DNA of 64,000 nt from an uncultured Bacteroidales bacterium (lineage in GTDB: Bacteria; Bacteroidota; Bacteroidia; Bacteroidales; Bacteroidaceae), in contig CASFRV010000004.1 in NCBI GenBank assembly GCA_949297215.1, forward strand, positions 40,195 through 104,194, written 5' to 3'. Below, one piece after another: positions 26,347-36,342 of this stretch. Below the pieces are notes generated by a model. That model was given only the letters and a program-made list of their open reading frames with translations, had not been told where the DNA came from and made no database searches. The position numbers and the translations under genes were made by a program. Position 1 is the first letter of the stretch. Each line of letters begins with the position of its first letter.

Positions 26347-29300
26347 ATGAAACAGTACAAGCTCACGAACAACCTGCTGGGTTGGCTCACGTTTGCCATC
26401 GCCGCCTTTACCTACTGCTCCACCGTGGAGCCGACGGCGAGCTTCTGGGACTGCCCCGAGTTCATCACGACGGCCTATAAGCTGGAAGTGGGCCACCCGC
26501 CCGGCGCCCCGTTCTTCATGCTGACGGGCAACTTCTTCTCGCAGCTGACAAACGACCCGGGCCACGTGGCTTTCATGGTGAACATCATGTCGGCGCTGCT
26601 CTCGGCCTTTTGCATCCTGTTCCTGTTTTGGAGCATCACGCACCTGGCGCGCAAGCTCCTCTGCAAGGACGGCGTCGTCACGTCGTGGCGGCAAACGCTG
26701 CTCATCATGGGCTGCGGCCTGACGGGCGCGCTGGTGTACACGTGGAGCGACACGTTCTGGTTCTCGGCCGTCGAGGGCGAGGTGTATGCCTATTCGTCGA
26801 TGTTCACGGCCCTCGTGTTCTGGCTCATCCTGAAATGGGAAGACCACGCCGACGAGCCCCACTCCGACCGCTGGCTTGTGCTCATCTTCTACCTGACGGG
26901 CCTGGCCGTGGGCGTCCATCTGCTCAACCTGCTCTGCCTGCCGGCCATCGCCCTGGTCTACTACTTCAAGAAGAACCCCGGTGCCACGACGAAAGGCTCC
27001 GTCATGGCGCTGCTCGTGGGCATCCTGCTCGTGGCCGTCGTGCTCTATGGCGTCGTGCCGGGCATCGTGAAGATGGGCGGCTGGTTTGAGCTGTTCTTCG
27101 TGAATACCATCGGCCTGCCCTTCAACTCGGGCCTCGTGGTCTACATCTTCGTGCTCATCGGCGTGGTGCTCTCGGCCATCTACTTCACCAACAAGACCAA
27201 CCGCCGGCGCATGGTGGTGCTCTTCACGCTCTCGGTGACGCTGCTGGGCATCCCCTTCTACGGCCGCGGCGCGGGCTCGCTCGTCCTGGGCCTTGTCCTG
27301 CTGGCAGTGCTGGTGTGGGTGCTCCTCTATAAGAACAAGGACGGCGTCTACGTGGTGCGCCGCCGCTTCATGAACACGGCCCTGCTCTGCATGCTCATGC
27401 TGATGATCGGCTACTCGTCGTATGCCATCATCGTGATACGCTCGGTGCAAAATCCCCCCATGGATCAGAACTCACCCGAGGACATCTTTACGCTGGGCAC
27501 CTATCTGAACCGCGAGCAATACGGCTCTAAGCCGCTGCTCTACGGACAGGCCTACACCGCACAGCCCACCGACATGAGCACCAAAAAGGTATATCAGCGC
27601 CACGAAAAGACCTCGCCCGACGAAGCCGACCGCTACGACGAGGTGGAGGTGAACGACCAATACATCTACCCGTCGGAGCTCTGCATGCTCTTCCCCCGCA
27701 TGCACTCGGCCGCCCACGCCCAGGCTTATGAGGACTGGCTCGGCGGCGTGAAGAAGCGCGACGTGACCTTCACGGCCAAAGACCGCGAGGGCAACGTGCT
27801 GGCCACCGACTTCGGCCAGGTGCCCACGCAATGGGACAACCTGCGCTTCTTCCTGTCGTACCAGGTAAACTTCATGTACTGGCGCTACTTCATGTGGAAC
27901 TTCGCCGGCCGCCAGAACGACATCCAAGGCTACGGCGAGCTGGAACATGGCAACTGGATTACGGGCATACCCATGATCGACAACGCCCTGTATGGCGACC
28001 AGGACGCCCTGCCCGACGAGCTCAAGGAGAACAAGGGCCACAACGTGTTCTATTGCCTGCCGCTGCTGCTGGGCATCATCGGCCTGTTCTGGCAGGCCTA
28101 CCGCGGCAAAGAGGGCATCCGCCAGTTCTGGGTGGTTTTCTTCCTGTTCTTCATGACAGGCCTGGCCATCGTGCTCTACCTGAACCAGACACCGCAGGAA
28201 CCGCGCGAACGCGACTACGCCTATGCAGGTTCGTTCTATGCCTTTGCCATCTGGGTGGGGCTGGGCGTGGCAGCGCTGGCCAGGCTGCTCGAACGCTGCA
28301 AGCTGAAGCAGACGGCGGCATCGGCCATCGCCGTAGTGGCCGGCGTGTGCGTGCCCTTGCAGATGGTGAGCCAGACGTGGGACGACCACGACCGCTCGGG
28401 ACGATATACGTGCCGCGACTTCGGAGCCAACTATCTGAACACGCTGCCCGAGAAGGGTAATCCCGTCATCTTCACCAACGGCGACAACGACACCTTCCCG
28501 CTCTGGTACAACCAGGAGACCGAGGGCGTGCGTACCGACACACGCGTGTGCAACCTCTCGTATCTGCAAACCGACTGGTACACCGACCAAATGCGCCGCC
28601 CGGCCTACGACTCGCCCGCCCTGCCCATCACGTGGGAGCGCAGCGAATACGTCGACAACATGGGCCACGACATCTTCTACGTGCATCCCGAGCTGAAAGG
28701 CGAGCTCGACGCGCTGAAAGAAGCCAACCCCGACACCGACCCCTACGAGTTGCAGTTCATCATCGACAACTTCGTGCGCAACCCCCAGATAGGCTTCATC
28801 CCGACCGACTCCATCGTGATGAGCGTCGACAAGAAAGCCGTGCTGGCCTCGGGCATGATGCTGCCCTACGGCCCCGACTCGATCCCCGACAAGATGCACA
28901 TCAGCCTGAAAGGCAAACGCATCGTGACACGCAGCGAGATGATGATCTACGAAATGCTCGTCCACAGCAACTGGACGCGGCCGCTCTACATGAGCGTCAC
29001 GCTGGGCGAAGACAACTACGCCGGGCTGAAAGACTATCTCGTGCTTGAAGGACTGGCTCTGCGCGTGACACCGTTCGCGTTGGGTGGTGGCGCCATCGAC
29101 ACGGACAAGATGTACGACAACCTGATGAACAAGTTCAAGTTTGGCGGCATCAACAAGGGCGGCGTTTACCTGGACGAAACGACCACCCGCATGTGCTATA
29201 CGCACCGTAACATGTTTGTTCTGCTGGCCAAGCAGCTGCTGCGCGAAGGCAAACGCGACAAGGCACTGGCCGTACTGCGAAAATGTAAGGAAGTGCTCCC

Positions 29301-29673
29301 GCCGGAAGTCGCCCGCTACAACCTCTTCGGCGTGGGCTACGACTACGAGCAAGGCCTCTTCGACCTGCCCGAACTGTGGCACCAGGTGGGACAGAACAAG
29401 GAGTCGGAGCGCGTTCTGCTGCAACTGGCCAACGACGCACGGCAATACATCACGTGGTACAACACGCTGAGCCCCCGACGCCTCACGCGCTACCACAGCA
29501 ACGCCTCGCGGCAGTTCACCTACCTGAGCGCCGCCGTGCGCGGCCTGCAACGCTGCGGTTCGAAGCGCGCCAAGGAGTTTGAAGACTACCTGAACCGCGC
29601 CTACGAAACGCCCGCCGGCCGCATGTATGTCGACGCCATGATGCAACAGTTCTCCGACTTGCAGGGCGCATGA
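26347..29673 (+). CDS. DUF2723 membrane glycosyltransferase (GT-C type, protein O-mannosyltransferase-like)
   Basis: 1108 residues. The first half is polytopic: YCSTVEPTASFWDCPEFITT near the N-terminus carries the acidic residues (Glu, Asp) of the first loop, as expected for GT-C enzymes, and GHPPGAPFF is the DUF2723 signature. About 11-13 membrane segments follow to residue 700. The second half is soluble (VIFTNGDNDTFPLWYNQETE), ending in helical repeats. The family is proposed to transfer sugars to exported proteins or lipids in Bacteroidetes. The ATG at 26347 follows a promoter by 50 bases. Its stop overlaps the start of the next gene (ATGA), so the polysaccharide deacetylase is translationally coupled. 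Confidence 0.85.
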   Translation: MKQYKLTNNLLGWLTFAIAAFTYCSTVEPTASFWDCPEFITTAYKLEVGHPPGAPFFMLTGNFFSQLTNDPGHVAFMVNIMSALLSAFCILFLFWSITHLARKLLCKDGVVTSWRQTLLIMGCGLTGALVYTWSDTFWFSAVEGEVYAYSSMFTALVFWLILKWEDHADEPHSDRWLVLIFYLTGLAVGVHLLNLLCLPAIALVYYFKKNPGATTKGSVMALLVGILLVAVVLYGVVPGIVKMGGWFELFFVNTIGLPFNSGLVVYIFVLIGVVLSAIYFTNKTNRRRMVVLFTLSVTLLGIPFYGRGAGSLVLGLVLLAVLVWVLLYKNKDGVYVVRRRFMNTALLCMLMLMIGYSSYAIIVIRSVQNPPMDQNSPEDIFTLGTYLNREQYGSKPLLYGQAYTAQPTDMSTKKVYQRHEKTSPDEADRYDEVEVNDQYIYPSELCMLFPRMHSAAHAQAYEDWLGGVKKRDVTFTAKDREGNVLATDFGQVPTQWDNLRFFLSYQVNFMYWRYFMWNFAGRQNDIQGYGELEHGNWITGIPMIDNALYGDQDALPDELKENKGHNVFYCLPLLLGIIGLFWQAYRGKEGIRQFWVVFFLFFMTGLAIVLYLNQTPQEPRERDYAYAGSFYAFAIWVGLGVAALARLLERCKLKQTAASAIAVVAGVCVPLQMVSQTWDDHDRSGRYTCRDFGANYLNTLPEKGNPVIFTNGDNDTFPLWYNQETEGVRTDTRVCNLSYLQTDWYTDQMRRPAYDSPALPITWERSEYVDNMGHDIFYVHPELKGELDALKEANPDTDPYELQFIIDNFVRNPQIGFIPTDSIVMSVDKKAVLASGMMLPYGPDSIPDKMHISLKGKRIVTRSEMMIYEMLVHSNWTRPLYMSVTLGEDNYAGLKDYLVLEGLALRVTPFALGGGAIDTDKMYDNLMNKFKFGGINKGGVYLDETTTRMCYTHRNMFVLLAKQLLREGKRDKALAVLRKCKEVLPPEVARYNLFGVGYDYEQGLFDLPELWHQVGQNKESERVLLQLANDARQYITWYNTLSPRRLTRYHSNASRQFTYLSAAVRGLQRCGSKRAKEFEDYLNRAYETPAGRMYVDAMMQQFSDLQGA

Positions 29674-30281
29674 TCATCGAACAACCGGCCAAGTTCCTGC
29701 GATGGATCTATCCGCGCGCCCTTTGGCGCATGGACAAGCGGGAACACGCCGTCTACCTCACGTTCGACGACGGCCCCATCCCCGAGGTGACGCCATGGGT
29801 GCTCGACGTGCTGAAACACTACGGCGTACGAGCCACCTTCTTCATGGTGGGCGACAACGTACGCAAGCACCCGGCCGAGTTTGAGATGGTGCGCGCCGCC
29901 GGCCACCGGCTGGGCAACCACACGTTCAACCACATCGGCGGGCTGCGCCATGGCATCCGCAGCTACCTGCGCAACGTCGACAAGGCGAACGAACTGATAG
30001 GTACCGACCTGTTCAGGCCTCCACATGGCTGGATGAAGTGGGAACAGTACATAGCCGTGCGGCAGAAATACCGCGTCGTCATGTGGGACCTCGTCACGCG
30101 CGACTATTCCACCCTGCTCAACGGCCGCGACGTGCTGCTCAACGTCAGGCGCTTTGCCCGCAACGGGAGCATCATCACGTTCCACGACTCGCTGAAAAGC
30201 CAGGACAAGCTGCTCTACGCCCTGCCGCGCAGCATCGAATGGCTGCTCTCGCAGGGATACGCGTTCCGCGTGTTCGACTGA
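29670..30281 (+). CDS. Polysaccharide deacetylase family protein (NodB homology, CE4)
   Basis: 203 residues. CE4 motif 1 TFDDGP (residues 31-36, catalytic Asp and first metal Asp), motif 2 GNHTFNH (metal His pair, HxxxH type), motif 3 FRPPHG, and motif 5 TFHDS. All catalytic elements are present, so it is probably an active metal-dependent deacetylase of a cell-envelope glycan. No signal peptide is visible; the first 20 residues (KFLRWIYPRALWR) are basic-aromatic and could associate with the membrane. It overlaps the upstream DUF2723 gene by 4 bases, suggesting the two act on the same glycan. Confidence 0.88.
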   Translation: MIIEQPAKFLRWIYPRALWRMDKREHAVYLTFDDGPIPEVTPWVLDVLKHYGVRATFFMVGDNVRKHPAEFEMVRAAGHRLGNHTFNHIGGLRHGIRSYLRNVDKANELIGTDLFRPPHGWMKWEQYIAVRQKYRVVMWDLVTRDYSTLLNGRDVLLNVRRFARNGSIITFHDSLKSQDKLLYALPRSIEWLLSQGYAFRVFD

Positions 30282-30319
30282 CAGCGAGAGCCCGCGACGC
30301 TCCTTACCGAACGCAACAC

Positions 30320-31237
30320 ATGAACATTCTTTCCTCTCTACAAGTGAAAACCGAGGCCAAACGCCTCGGTTTTTCTGCATGTGGGCTGGCCCCCGCCGCC
30401 CCCCTGCCCAAGGAGCGGGCCGCAGCGCTGCACCGCTGGCTGGCGGCAGGCATGCACGGCGGGATGGGCTATCTGGAACGCCACGCCGCCCTGCGCCTCG
30501 ACCCCACGCTGCTCGTGCCGGGGGCCAGGACGGTGGTGAGCGTGGCGCTCAACTACTACCCCGCCGCGACGCCGCCCGAGGGAGGCTTCCGCCTGGCCCG
30601 CTACGCCCTGGGGCTCGACTATCACGACGTCGTTCGCCGGCGCCTGCGGGCCCTGCTCTCCGCCATCGGTGCCGAGGGCGAGGGGCGCCCCTGCTGCGAC
30701 ACGGCCCCCGTCGACGAGCGCTACTGGGCCGTGCGCTGCGGCCTGGGCTGGCAAGGGCGCAACGGGCAGCTCATCGTCCCCGGCGCGGGCAGCTACTTCT
30801 TCCTGGGCGAGCTCATCCTCACGCTCCCCGCCGACCGCTACGACTCACCCGTCGCCCCGCGCTGCGGCACATGCCGCAGCTGCATTGAAGCGTGCCCCGG
30901 CGGCGCCCTCAACGGCGACAGCACGATGGACGCGCGGCACTGCCTCTCCTACCTCACCATCGAACGGCGCGGCCCCCTGCCCCCGGGGACGGGCCGGCTG
31001 ATGGGCCGCTGCTTCTACGGCTGCGACCGCTGCTCCGAGGCCTGCCCCTGGAACCGCTTCGCCCGGCCCACGAGCGTCGAAGCCTTCGCCCCCCGCCCCG
31101 GCCTGCTCGACATGACGGACGAAGCGTGGCTCCGCCTCACACCCGAGCAATACCGCACGCTGTTCAAAGGCAGCGCCGTGAAACGCGCCAAATACGAAGG
31201 CCTCGTGCGCAACATCCGCGAGGCCGCCGGCCTGTGA
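30320..31237 (+). CDS. queG: Epoxyqueuosine reductase
   Basis: 305 residues; reduces epoxyqueuosine to queuosine in tRNA with cobalamin and two [4Fe-4S] clusters. Visible: N-terminal AKRLGFSACGLAPA, the GMGYLERH region, the catalytic-loop segment around CDTAPVDERYWAVRCGLGW (catalytic Asp, QueG type), and two ferredoxin-like cysteine sets, CGTCRSCIEACPGGAL and CFYGCDRCSEACPWN. Shorter than E. coli QueG (379) because the C-terminal HEAT-like extension is missing, which is usual for this phylum. It lies 38 bases after the deacetylase and may share its transcript. Cobalamin dependence ties it to vitamin B12 supply. Confidence 0.93.
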   Translation: MNILSSLQVKTEAKRLGFSACGLAPAAPLPKERAAALHRWLAAGMHGGMGYLERHAALRLDPTLLVPGARTVVSVALNYYPAATPPEGGFRLARYALGLDYHDVVRRRLRALLSAIGAEGEGRPCCDTAPVDERYWAVRCGLGWQGRNGQLIVPGAGSYFFLGELILTLPADRYDSPVAPRCGTCRSCIEACPGGALNGDSTMDARHCLSYLTIERRGPLPPGTGRLMGRCFYGCDRCSEACPWNRFARPTSVEAFAPRPGLLDMTDEAWLRLTPEQYRTLFKGSAVKRAKYEGLVRNIREAAGL

Positions 31238-31335
31238 GACACCCCAAACTGCCCACAGCTCGCCAAAAACGACCTGCATCCCGCCGGGCGCCAAAAAAGC
31301 GGCGCGGCGATGGGCATCGTCTCAAAATAAATTCC

Positions 31336-31343
31336 TAATTTTG
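31336..31343 (+). promoter_or_regulatory. Promoter -7 box of pnp
   Basis: TAATTTTG followed by CGCG, about 45 bases before the start codon at 31389. Confidence 0.65.
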
Positions 31344-31388
31344 CGCGATTTATAGACGTATACGAACTAATTTTAAGACAATAAACCG

Positions 31389-33596
31389 ATGAACGTGATT
31401 ACCAAGACCGTCTCGCTGCCCGATGGGCGCACCATCAGCATCGAGACCGGCAAGCTGGCCAAGCAAGCCGACGGCGCCGTCATGCTCCGCCTGAACAACA
31501 CGATGCTGCTGGCCACAGTGTGCGGCGCAAAGGACGCCGTCCCCGGCACGGACTTCATGCCCCTGCAATGTGACTACAAGGAAAAATACGCCGCCGCCGG
31601 GCGCTTCCCCGGAGGCTTCACGAAACGCGAAGGCCGTGCCGGCGACTACGAAATCCTCACCTCGCGTCTGGTCGACCGCGCGCTGCGCCCCCTCTTCCCG
31701 AGCGACTACCACGCCGAAGTCTACGTCAACATCACGCTCTACTCCGCCGACGGCGTAGACATGCCCGACGCTCTGGCAGGCTTTGCCGCCTCGGCCGCCC
31801 TGGCCTGCTCCGACATTCCTTTCGAAGGCCCCATCTCTGAGGTGCGCGTGGCCCGCATCGACGGCCAATACGTCGTCGACCCCACGTTCGAGCAGCTCGA
31901 AAACGCCGACATGGACATCATGGTGGGCGCCACCGAGGAGAACATCATGATGGTCGAGGGCGAAATGAAGGAAGTGAGCGAGGCCGACCTGCTCCAAGCC
32001 CTCAAAGTGGCCCACGAAGCCATCAAACCCATGTGCCGTTTGCAGAAAGAGCTCATGAAGGAGCTGGGCACCGACGTGAAGCGCGAATATTGCCACGAGG
32101 TGAACGACGAGGAGCTGCGCGAGCAGGTGAAGCAGGAATGCTACGCCCCCGCCTACGCCATCGCCGAAGCCGGCGACCACGACAAGCACCAGCGCGAAGA
32201 GGCCTTCAGCAAGATCCGCGAGGACTTCAAAGAGCGCTATGCCGAAGCACACGCCGACCTCACGCCCGACGAACTGGAAGAAAAGAACACGCTCATCGAC
32301 CGATACTATCACGACGTGGAACGCGACGCCATGCGCCGTTGCATTCTGGACGAAGGCAAGCGTCTGGACGGCCGCGCCACCACCGACATCCGCCCCATCT
32401 GGTGCGAAATCGACCCGCTGCCCGCCCCCCACGGCTCGGCCATCTTTACCCGCGGCGAAACGCAGTCGCTCTCCACGTGTACGCTCGGCACGAAGCTCGA
32501 CGAAAAGCTCGTCGACGACGTGCTTGACAAGAGCTACATGCGCTTCCTGCTCCACTACAACTTCCCGCCCTTCTCCACGGGCGAGGCCAAGGCCCAGCGC
32601 GGCGTGGGCCGTCGCGAGATTGGCCATGGCCACCTCGCCTGGCGCGCGCTGAAAGGCCAGATTCCTGCCGACTTCCCCTACACCGTGCGCGTGGTGAGCG
32701 ACATTCTCGAATCGAACGGCTCGTCGTCCATGGCCACCGTCTGTGCAGGCACGCTCGCCCTGCTGGATGCAGGCGTGCCCATCAAGGCTCCCGTCAGCGG
32801 CATCGCCATGGGCCTCATCAAGAACCCCGGCGAGGACAAGTATGCCATCCTCTCCGACATTCTCGGCGACGAGGATCACCTGGGCGACATGGACTTTAAG
32901 ACCACCGGTACGCTCAAAGGCCTCACCGCCACGCAGATGGACATCAAGTGCGACGGCCTGTCGTACGAAATCCTCGAAAAGGCGCTCATGCAGGCCAAGC
33001 AGGGCCGCGAGTACATCCTCTCCAAACTGACGGAGGCCATGCCCGCACCCCGCCCCGACTACAAGCCGCAGGTGCCCCGCATCGAGCAGTTCACCATCCC
33101 CAAGGAATACATCGGAGCCGTCATCGGCCCGGGCGGAAAGATTATCCAGGGCATGCAGGAAGACACCGGTGCCACGATTACCATCGACGAAGAAGACGGA
33201 GTGGGCAAGGTGCAGGTCAGCGCGCCCAACAAGGAAAGCATCGATGCGGCCGTGGCCAAGATACGCGCCATCGTGGCCATCCCCGAGGTGGGCGAGGTGT
33301 ACGACGCCAAGGTCATCAGCATCATGCCCTACGGCTGTTTTGTCGAGTTCATGCCCGGTAAGGAAGGTCTGCTCCACATCAGCGAGATTGCATGGAAGCG
33401 CCTCGAAACAGTAGAGGAGGCCGGCATCAAGGAGGGCGACCACATCAGCGTGAAGCTCCTCGAAATCGACGAGAAGACGGGCAAGTTCCGCCTGTCGCAC
33501 CGCGTGCTCGAAGAAAAGCCCGAAGGCTACGAAGAGCGCCCGGCCCGCCGTCGCGGCGGCGAGAGCCCCCGCGGCCCGCGCCACGAGCGCCGATAA
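31389..33596 (+). CDS. pnp: Polynucleotide phosphorylase
   Basis: 735 residues with the full order of domains: RNase PH 1 (residues about 1-220), alpha-helical domain (about 230-310), RNase PH 2 (about 315-540; [20 protein letters not shown] and the catalytic stretch [17 protein letters not shown]), KH domain ([20 protein letters not shown]) and S1 domain ([26 protein letters not shown]). It degrades RNA 3'-5' phosphorolytically. A short basic tail ([19 protein letters not shown]) follows S1, which could contact RNA. Monocistronic, with its own promoter and a good terminator. Confidence 0.96.
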   Translation: MNVITKTVSLPDGRTISIETGKLAKQADGAVMLRLNNTMLLATVCGAKDAVPGTDFMPLQCDYKEKYAAAGRFPGGFTKREGRAGDYEILTSRLVDRALRPLFPSDYHAEVYVNITLYSADGVDMPDALAGFAASAALACSDIPFEGPISEVRVARIDGQYVVDPTFEQLENADMDIMVGATEENIMMVEGEMKEVSEADLLQALKVAHEAIKPMCRLQKELMKELGTDVKREYCHEVNDEELREQVKQECYAPAYAIAEAGDHDKHQREEAFSKIREDFKERYAEAHADLTPDELEEKNTLIDRYYHDVERDAMRRCILDEGKRLDGRATTDIRPIWCEIDPLPAPHGSAIFTRGETQSLSTCTLGTKLDEKLVDDVLDKSYMRFLLHYNFPPFSTGEAKAQRGVGRREIGHGHLAWRALKGQIPADFPYTVRVVSDILESNGSSSMATVCAGTLALLDAGVPIKAPVSGIAMGLIKNPGEDKYAILSDILGDEDHLGDMDFKTTGTLKGLTATQMDIKCDGLSYEILEKALMQAKQGREYILSKLTEAMPAPRPDYKPQVPRIEQFTIPKEYIGAVIGPGGKIIQGMQEDTGATITIDEEDGVGKVQVSAPNKESIDAAVAKIRAIVAIPEVGEVYDAKVISIMPYGCFVEFMPGKEGLLHISEIAWKRLETVEEAGIKEGDHISVKLLEIDEKTGKFRLSHRVLEEKPEGYEERPARRRGGESPRGPRHERR

Positions 33597-33647
33597 GGCC
33601 CACCCGCGTGTAGCGGCCGTCAAGGCGCCGCCACACGTCGCACATAC

Positions 33648-33690
33648 AACGCTCCTGCCCCGTCACGGGGCGGGAGCGTTTTCTTTTTTC
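33648..33690 (+). terminator. Intrinsic terminator of pnp
   Basis: Interrupted stem AACGCTCC..CCCCG / CGGGG..GGAGCGTT with a TCA loop and TTTTCTTTTTT. Confidence 0.9.
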
Positions 33691-33767
33691 CGCCGGCACA
33701 AAGCGCCGTCGCACAGCTTTTTTGCAACAAAAGTCCAAAAACGCACAACGACCGGGCCGGAAATGCC

Positions 33768-33775
33768 TATATTTG
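33768..33775 (+). promoter_or_regulatory. Promoter -7 box of the Sel1-repeat gene
   Basis: TATATTTG, exact TAnnTTTG, preceded by GCC as at 47617, 40 bases before the start. Confidence 0.65.
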
Positions 33776-33814
33776 TTGCCGTAATACGCCTATCCCTTCT
33801 AAAAACGAAAAACG

Positions 33815-35038
33815 ATGAAGAAGCTCCTGTTATCCCTCGTCTGCCTGTTTGCGGCCGCCGTCCCGGCCGCGGCCCAGACGCTGCCCGACTATCTGGCCGC
33901 CGCCGAGAAAGGCAACTTGCAGGCCATCTACAACGTGGCCCGCTGCTACGAGAACGGCTATGGCTGCGATGCCGACCAGCGCCTGGCCACCCAATGGTAT
34001 CTGCGCGCCGCCGGCATGGGCCACGCCGATGCCCAGTACACCCTGGGCTACCGCTACGAGCAGGGCAAGGGCACCACGCGCGACCTCGAGCAAGCCGTCT
34101 ACTGGTACGGCCAGGCCGCCAAGCAGGGCCAGGCCGCTGCCGCCTGCAACTTGGGCAGCTGCTACTACAACGGCACGGGCGTCGGCCAGGACTACCGCAC
34201 GGCTGCCGCGTGGTACCGCCGCTCGGCCGAGGCAGGCTTTGCCGCAGGGCAATACAACCTGGCCGTGTGCCACAAGAAAGGCCTGGGCGTGGAGCGCAGC
34301 GACGCCGAGGCCGCCCGCTGGTACGCCAAGGCCGCCGCGCAAGGCTTCGCCGCCGCACAGTTTGCCCTGGGCGAGGCCTACGAGCAGGGCACGGGCGTGG
34401 GGCAGGACTTCCACGAAGCCTTCCGCTGGTACCGCGCCGCCGCCGAGCAGGGCCACGCCGGGGCGCAGTGCAACCTGGGCAGCTGCTACGACTACGGCGC
34501 CGGCGTGGAGCGCAACGCCGCGCAGGCCGTCGAGTGGTACCGCCGCGCCGCCGCGCAGGGCCTGCCCCGTGCCCAGTGCTATCTGGGCATCTGCTACGAG
34601 CAGGGCGTCGGCGTGGAGCGCAACGAGCAGGAAGCCGTGCGCCTCTACCTCGAAGCTGCCGGCCAAGGCAACAGCCAGGCGCAGTGTAACCTCGGCCTGT
34701 GCTACTACCGCGGCACGGGCGTGCGCCAAAGCTACGGACGCGCCGTCAGCTGGTACGAAAAGGCCGCCGCGCAGGACAACGCCCGCGCCCAATACAACCT
34801 GGGCGTGTGCTACGCCTACGGCCACGGCGTCAGGAAGGACTATCACGCCGCCGCCGACTGGTTCCGCCGCGCCGCCAACCAGGGCCTCACCGACGCGCAG
34901 TGTAACCTGGCCACCTGCTACGAGCTGGGCTGGGGCGTGCCTCGCGACGTCGGCCAGGCCTGCTACTGGTACGAGAAGGCCGCCGCACAAAACGACCCCG
35001 AAGCCATCAACGCCCTGAAGCGCCTGCGCCGCCAGTAG
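33815..35038 (+). CDS. Secreted Sel1-like repeat protein
   Basis: 407 residues: signal peptide (MKKLLLSLVCLFAAAVPAAAQ) and then about ten consecutive 36-residue Sel1 repeats. Each has the A..LG.CY..G.GV..D...A..WY..AA.QG pattern (for example AQCNLGSCYDYGAGVERNAA and AQYNLGVCYAYGHGVRKDYH). Such solenoids are protein-interaction scaffolds. The regularity of the repeats, also at the DNA level, suggests recent expansion. Many Cys residues (a Cys before each Tyr of the LG.CY motif) are unusual for an exported protein and could pair. Monocistronic. The partner is unknown. Confidence 0.88.
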   Translation: MKKLLLSLVCLFAAAVPAAAQTLPDYLAAAEKGNLQAIYNVARCYENGYGCDADQRLATQWYLRAAGMGHADAQYTLGYRYEQGKGTTRDLEQAVYWYGQAAKQGQAAAACNLGSCYYNGTGVGQDYRTAAAWYRRSAEAGFAAGQYNLAVCHKKGLGVERSDAEAARWYAKAAAQGFAAAQFALGEAYEQGTGVGQDFHEAFRWYRAAAEQGHAGAQCNLGSCYDYGAGVERNAAQAVEWYRRAAAQGLPRAQCYLGICYEQGVGVERNEQEAVRLYLEAAGQGNSQAQCNLGLCYYRGTGVRQSYGRAVSWYEKAAAQDNARAQYNLGVCYAYGHGVRKDYHAAADWFRRAANQGLTDAQCNLATCYELGWGVPRDVGQACYWYEKAAAQNDPEAINALKRLRRQ

Positions 35039-35152
35039 GCCCCGGGGCCGGTTGCAGCCGTCCGCGCCCAAAGGGTTCGGACGCAATGAAATAGCCATGC
35101 CCGCCGCCATAACCTGCGCGCGACGAAGACAAAAACCGTCCGCAGCGCTCGA

Positions 35153-35491
35153 TTTTAACACGGAGAATCGAATATTTTCGACCAAGCGCGCCCTTGCTCG
35201 CAAATAAGCGAAAATCAGAACCGCCTGACGCTGAGGCATAAACACGCAAGGCCCTCCCGCAAACACCGCGGTGAGGGCCTTTTTTGCCACTATATGGCGC
35301 AAATCGGGGCCCATTTTCGATGGAAAAGTGCCCATGGAGAGAGATTTCCAAGGGATGGATCGGCCGATCCATGGGATGGAAACAGCAATCCATGGGACGA
35401 ATCGACGCCATCACCCCATCGCGCCGCATTTCCAACGCTAAAACGCGGGCAACGGTGGGTGTCCGCATTAACAGAGTGCCATATAGCGCAC
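35153..35491 (+). repeat. Module A, copy 3 (339 bp)
   Basis: Begins TTTTAACACGGAGAATCG 114 bases after the Sel1-repeat gene and ends AACAGAGTGCCATATAGCGC. It carries the terminator variant of the internal cassette (35248-35286), the CTATATGGC border, three 21-bp units (the third altered to ATCCATGGGACGAATCG), CACCCCATCGCGCCGC and the GCCATATAG border. Confidence 0.85.
35248..35286 (+). terminator. Intrinsic terminator inside module A copy 3
   Basis: Arms AAGGCCCTC / GAGGGCCTT followed by TTTTTT. It occupies the place where the copies at 5847 and 21640 have a different hairpin without a T-tract. Confidence 0.85.
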
Positions 35492-35530
35492 AAGGCCACG
35501 CGGCGACAAAGGCGTACCCCCGTCCGCACG

Positions 35531-35680
35531 GGATGTCCGCCACGTAGCAACGCGATTCATCGCGTCGCTCACCGCCCGGATGGCCCACAGCGAGGGAAGA
35601 ACGCCGAGGCGGGGCTACGCCCCGAGCGGGTGAGACGCGATGAATCGCGTCTCTACGCAGGCAAAATCCCGTGCGGCAGA
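35531..35680 (+). repeat. Module C, complete copy 4
   Basis: Two 10-bp-stem hairpins on ACGCGAT/ATCGCGT facing each other (left one with small changes at 35549-35570, right one at 35634-35656) around GCGGGGC-TAC-GCCCCG. Its polarity is opposite to the copies at 63098 and 63641. Confidence 0.75.
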
Positions 35681-35717
35681 AGGTCCTCCGCCACCCATAC
35701 CCACACCGCGAGGCCTG

Positions 35718-35812
35718 CGCCCCCATCGGGGGCGAACTACTCTATAACCGCGGGTAAGCGAAGCGCGCCCGCGGAAAGACAACGCATATATATACGGGCC
35801 CCAAGGGGGTCC
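35718..35812 (+). repeat. Module B, partial copy
   Basis: One palindrome-hairpin-palindrome unit only: CGCCCCCATCGGGGGCG, AACTACTCTATA, hairpin ACCGCGGGT/GCCCGCGG with inner GCG-AA-GCGC, a 21-base link containing TATATATA, and GGGCCCCAAGGGGGTCC. Stems differ from the standard B but keep pairing in the first palindrome. Confidence 0.7.
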
Positions 35813-35863
35813 AACGCCCGCGAGGCGGGAACAACACAAGGAAACAGCACACCGCGAGGCAGG

Positions 35864-36167
35864 CGACCCCATAGGGGTCGAATTTTCGATAACCGCGGGT
35901 GAGCCAAAGGCGAACCCGCGGACAGGACCCCACACTATAAAGGGACCCCATAGGGGTCCAACTTCCCATTACCGCGGGTACGCCGCAGGCACACCCACGG
36001 ACAGCGCGGCGCAGTCACCCGTCAAAGCCACGGACCACGCATCCCGCTGCCCGCACGACGTCGGGAGGAAGTGCGACCCCTATGGGGTCGGAATAGTGTG
36101 GGGGGGCCTGTCCGCGGGTGCGCTGCGCTTACCCGCGGTTATCAAAGGTGCGACCCCTATGGGGTCG
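35864..36167 (+). repeat. Module B, copy 3 (304 bp)
   Basis: Same order and length as the copy at 6245: palindrome, hairpin (GCC-AAA-GGC), palindrome GGACCCCATAGGGGTCC, hairpin (GCC-GCA-GGC), 73-base spacer, palindrome, inverted hairpin (GCGC-TGC-GC), palindrome. The spacer is recognisably related to that at 6385 (GTGCCCGCACGACG versus CTGCCCGCACGACG). It ends 60 bases before the metK promoter pair. Confidence 0.85.
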
Positions 36168-36226
36168 GCAGCCGCGCGGCATGCACACAGTCAGCCGCTC
36201 GCTCATACATTTCCTGCGCGCTTTCC

Positions 36227-36257
36227 TTTTTCTTTCCACTCGTTTGCACTATCTTTG
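36227..36257 (+). promoter_or_regulatory. Upstream metK promoter (P1), -7 box inside a palindrome
   Basis: TTTT at 36227-36230, 19-base spacer, TATCTTTG at 36250-36257. The -7 box is part of a 10-bp inverted repeat CTATCTTTGG / CCCAAGATAG (36249-36273, one mismatch). Confidence 0.6.
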
Positions 36258-36311
36258 GCTTCGCCCAAGATAGGCGGCGGCTCGGAAAAGGAAAGAAAAA
36301 CAAGGTTTTCC

Positions 36312-36342
36312 TTTCCTCTTCTCTCGCCTTGCACTATCTTTG
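36312..36342 (+). promoter_or_regulatory. Downstream metK promoter (P2)
   Basis: TTTC at 36312-36315, 19-base spacer, TATCTTTG at 36335-36342. The 30 bases before it resemble those before P1 (CTTTCC repeats, then CTCG, TTGCAC), so the promoter unit looks duplicated. Confidence 0.7.
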
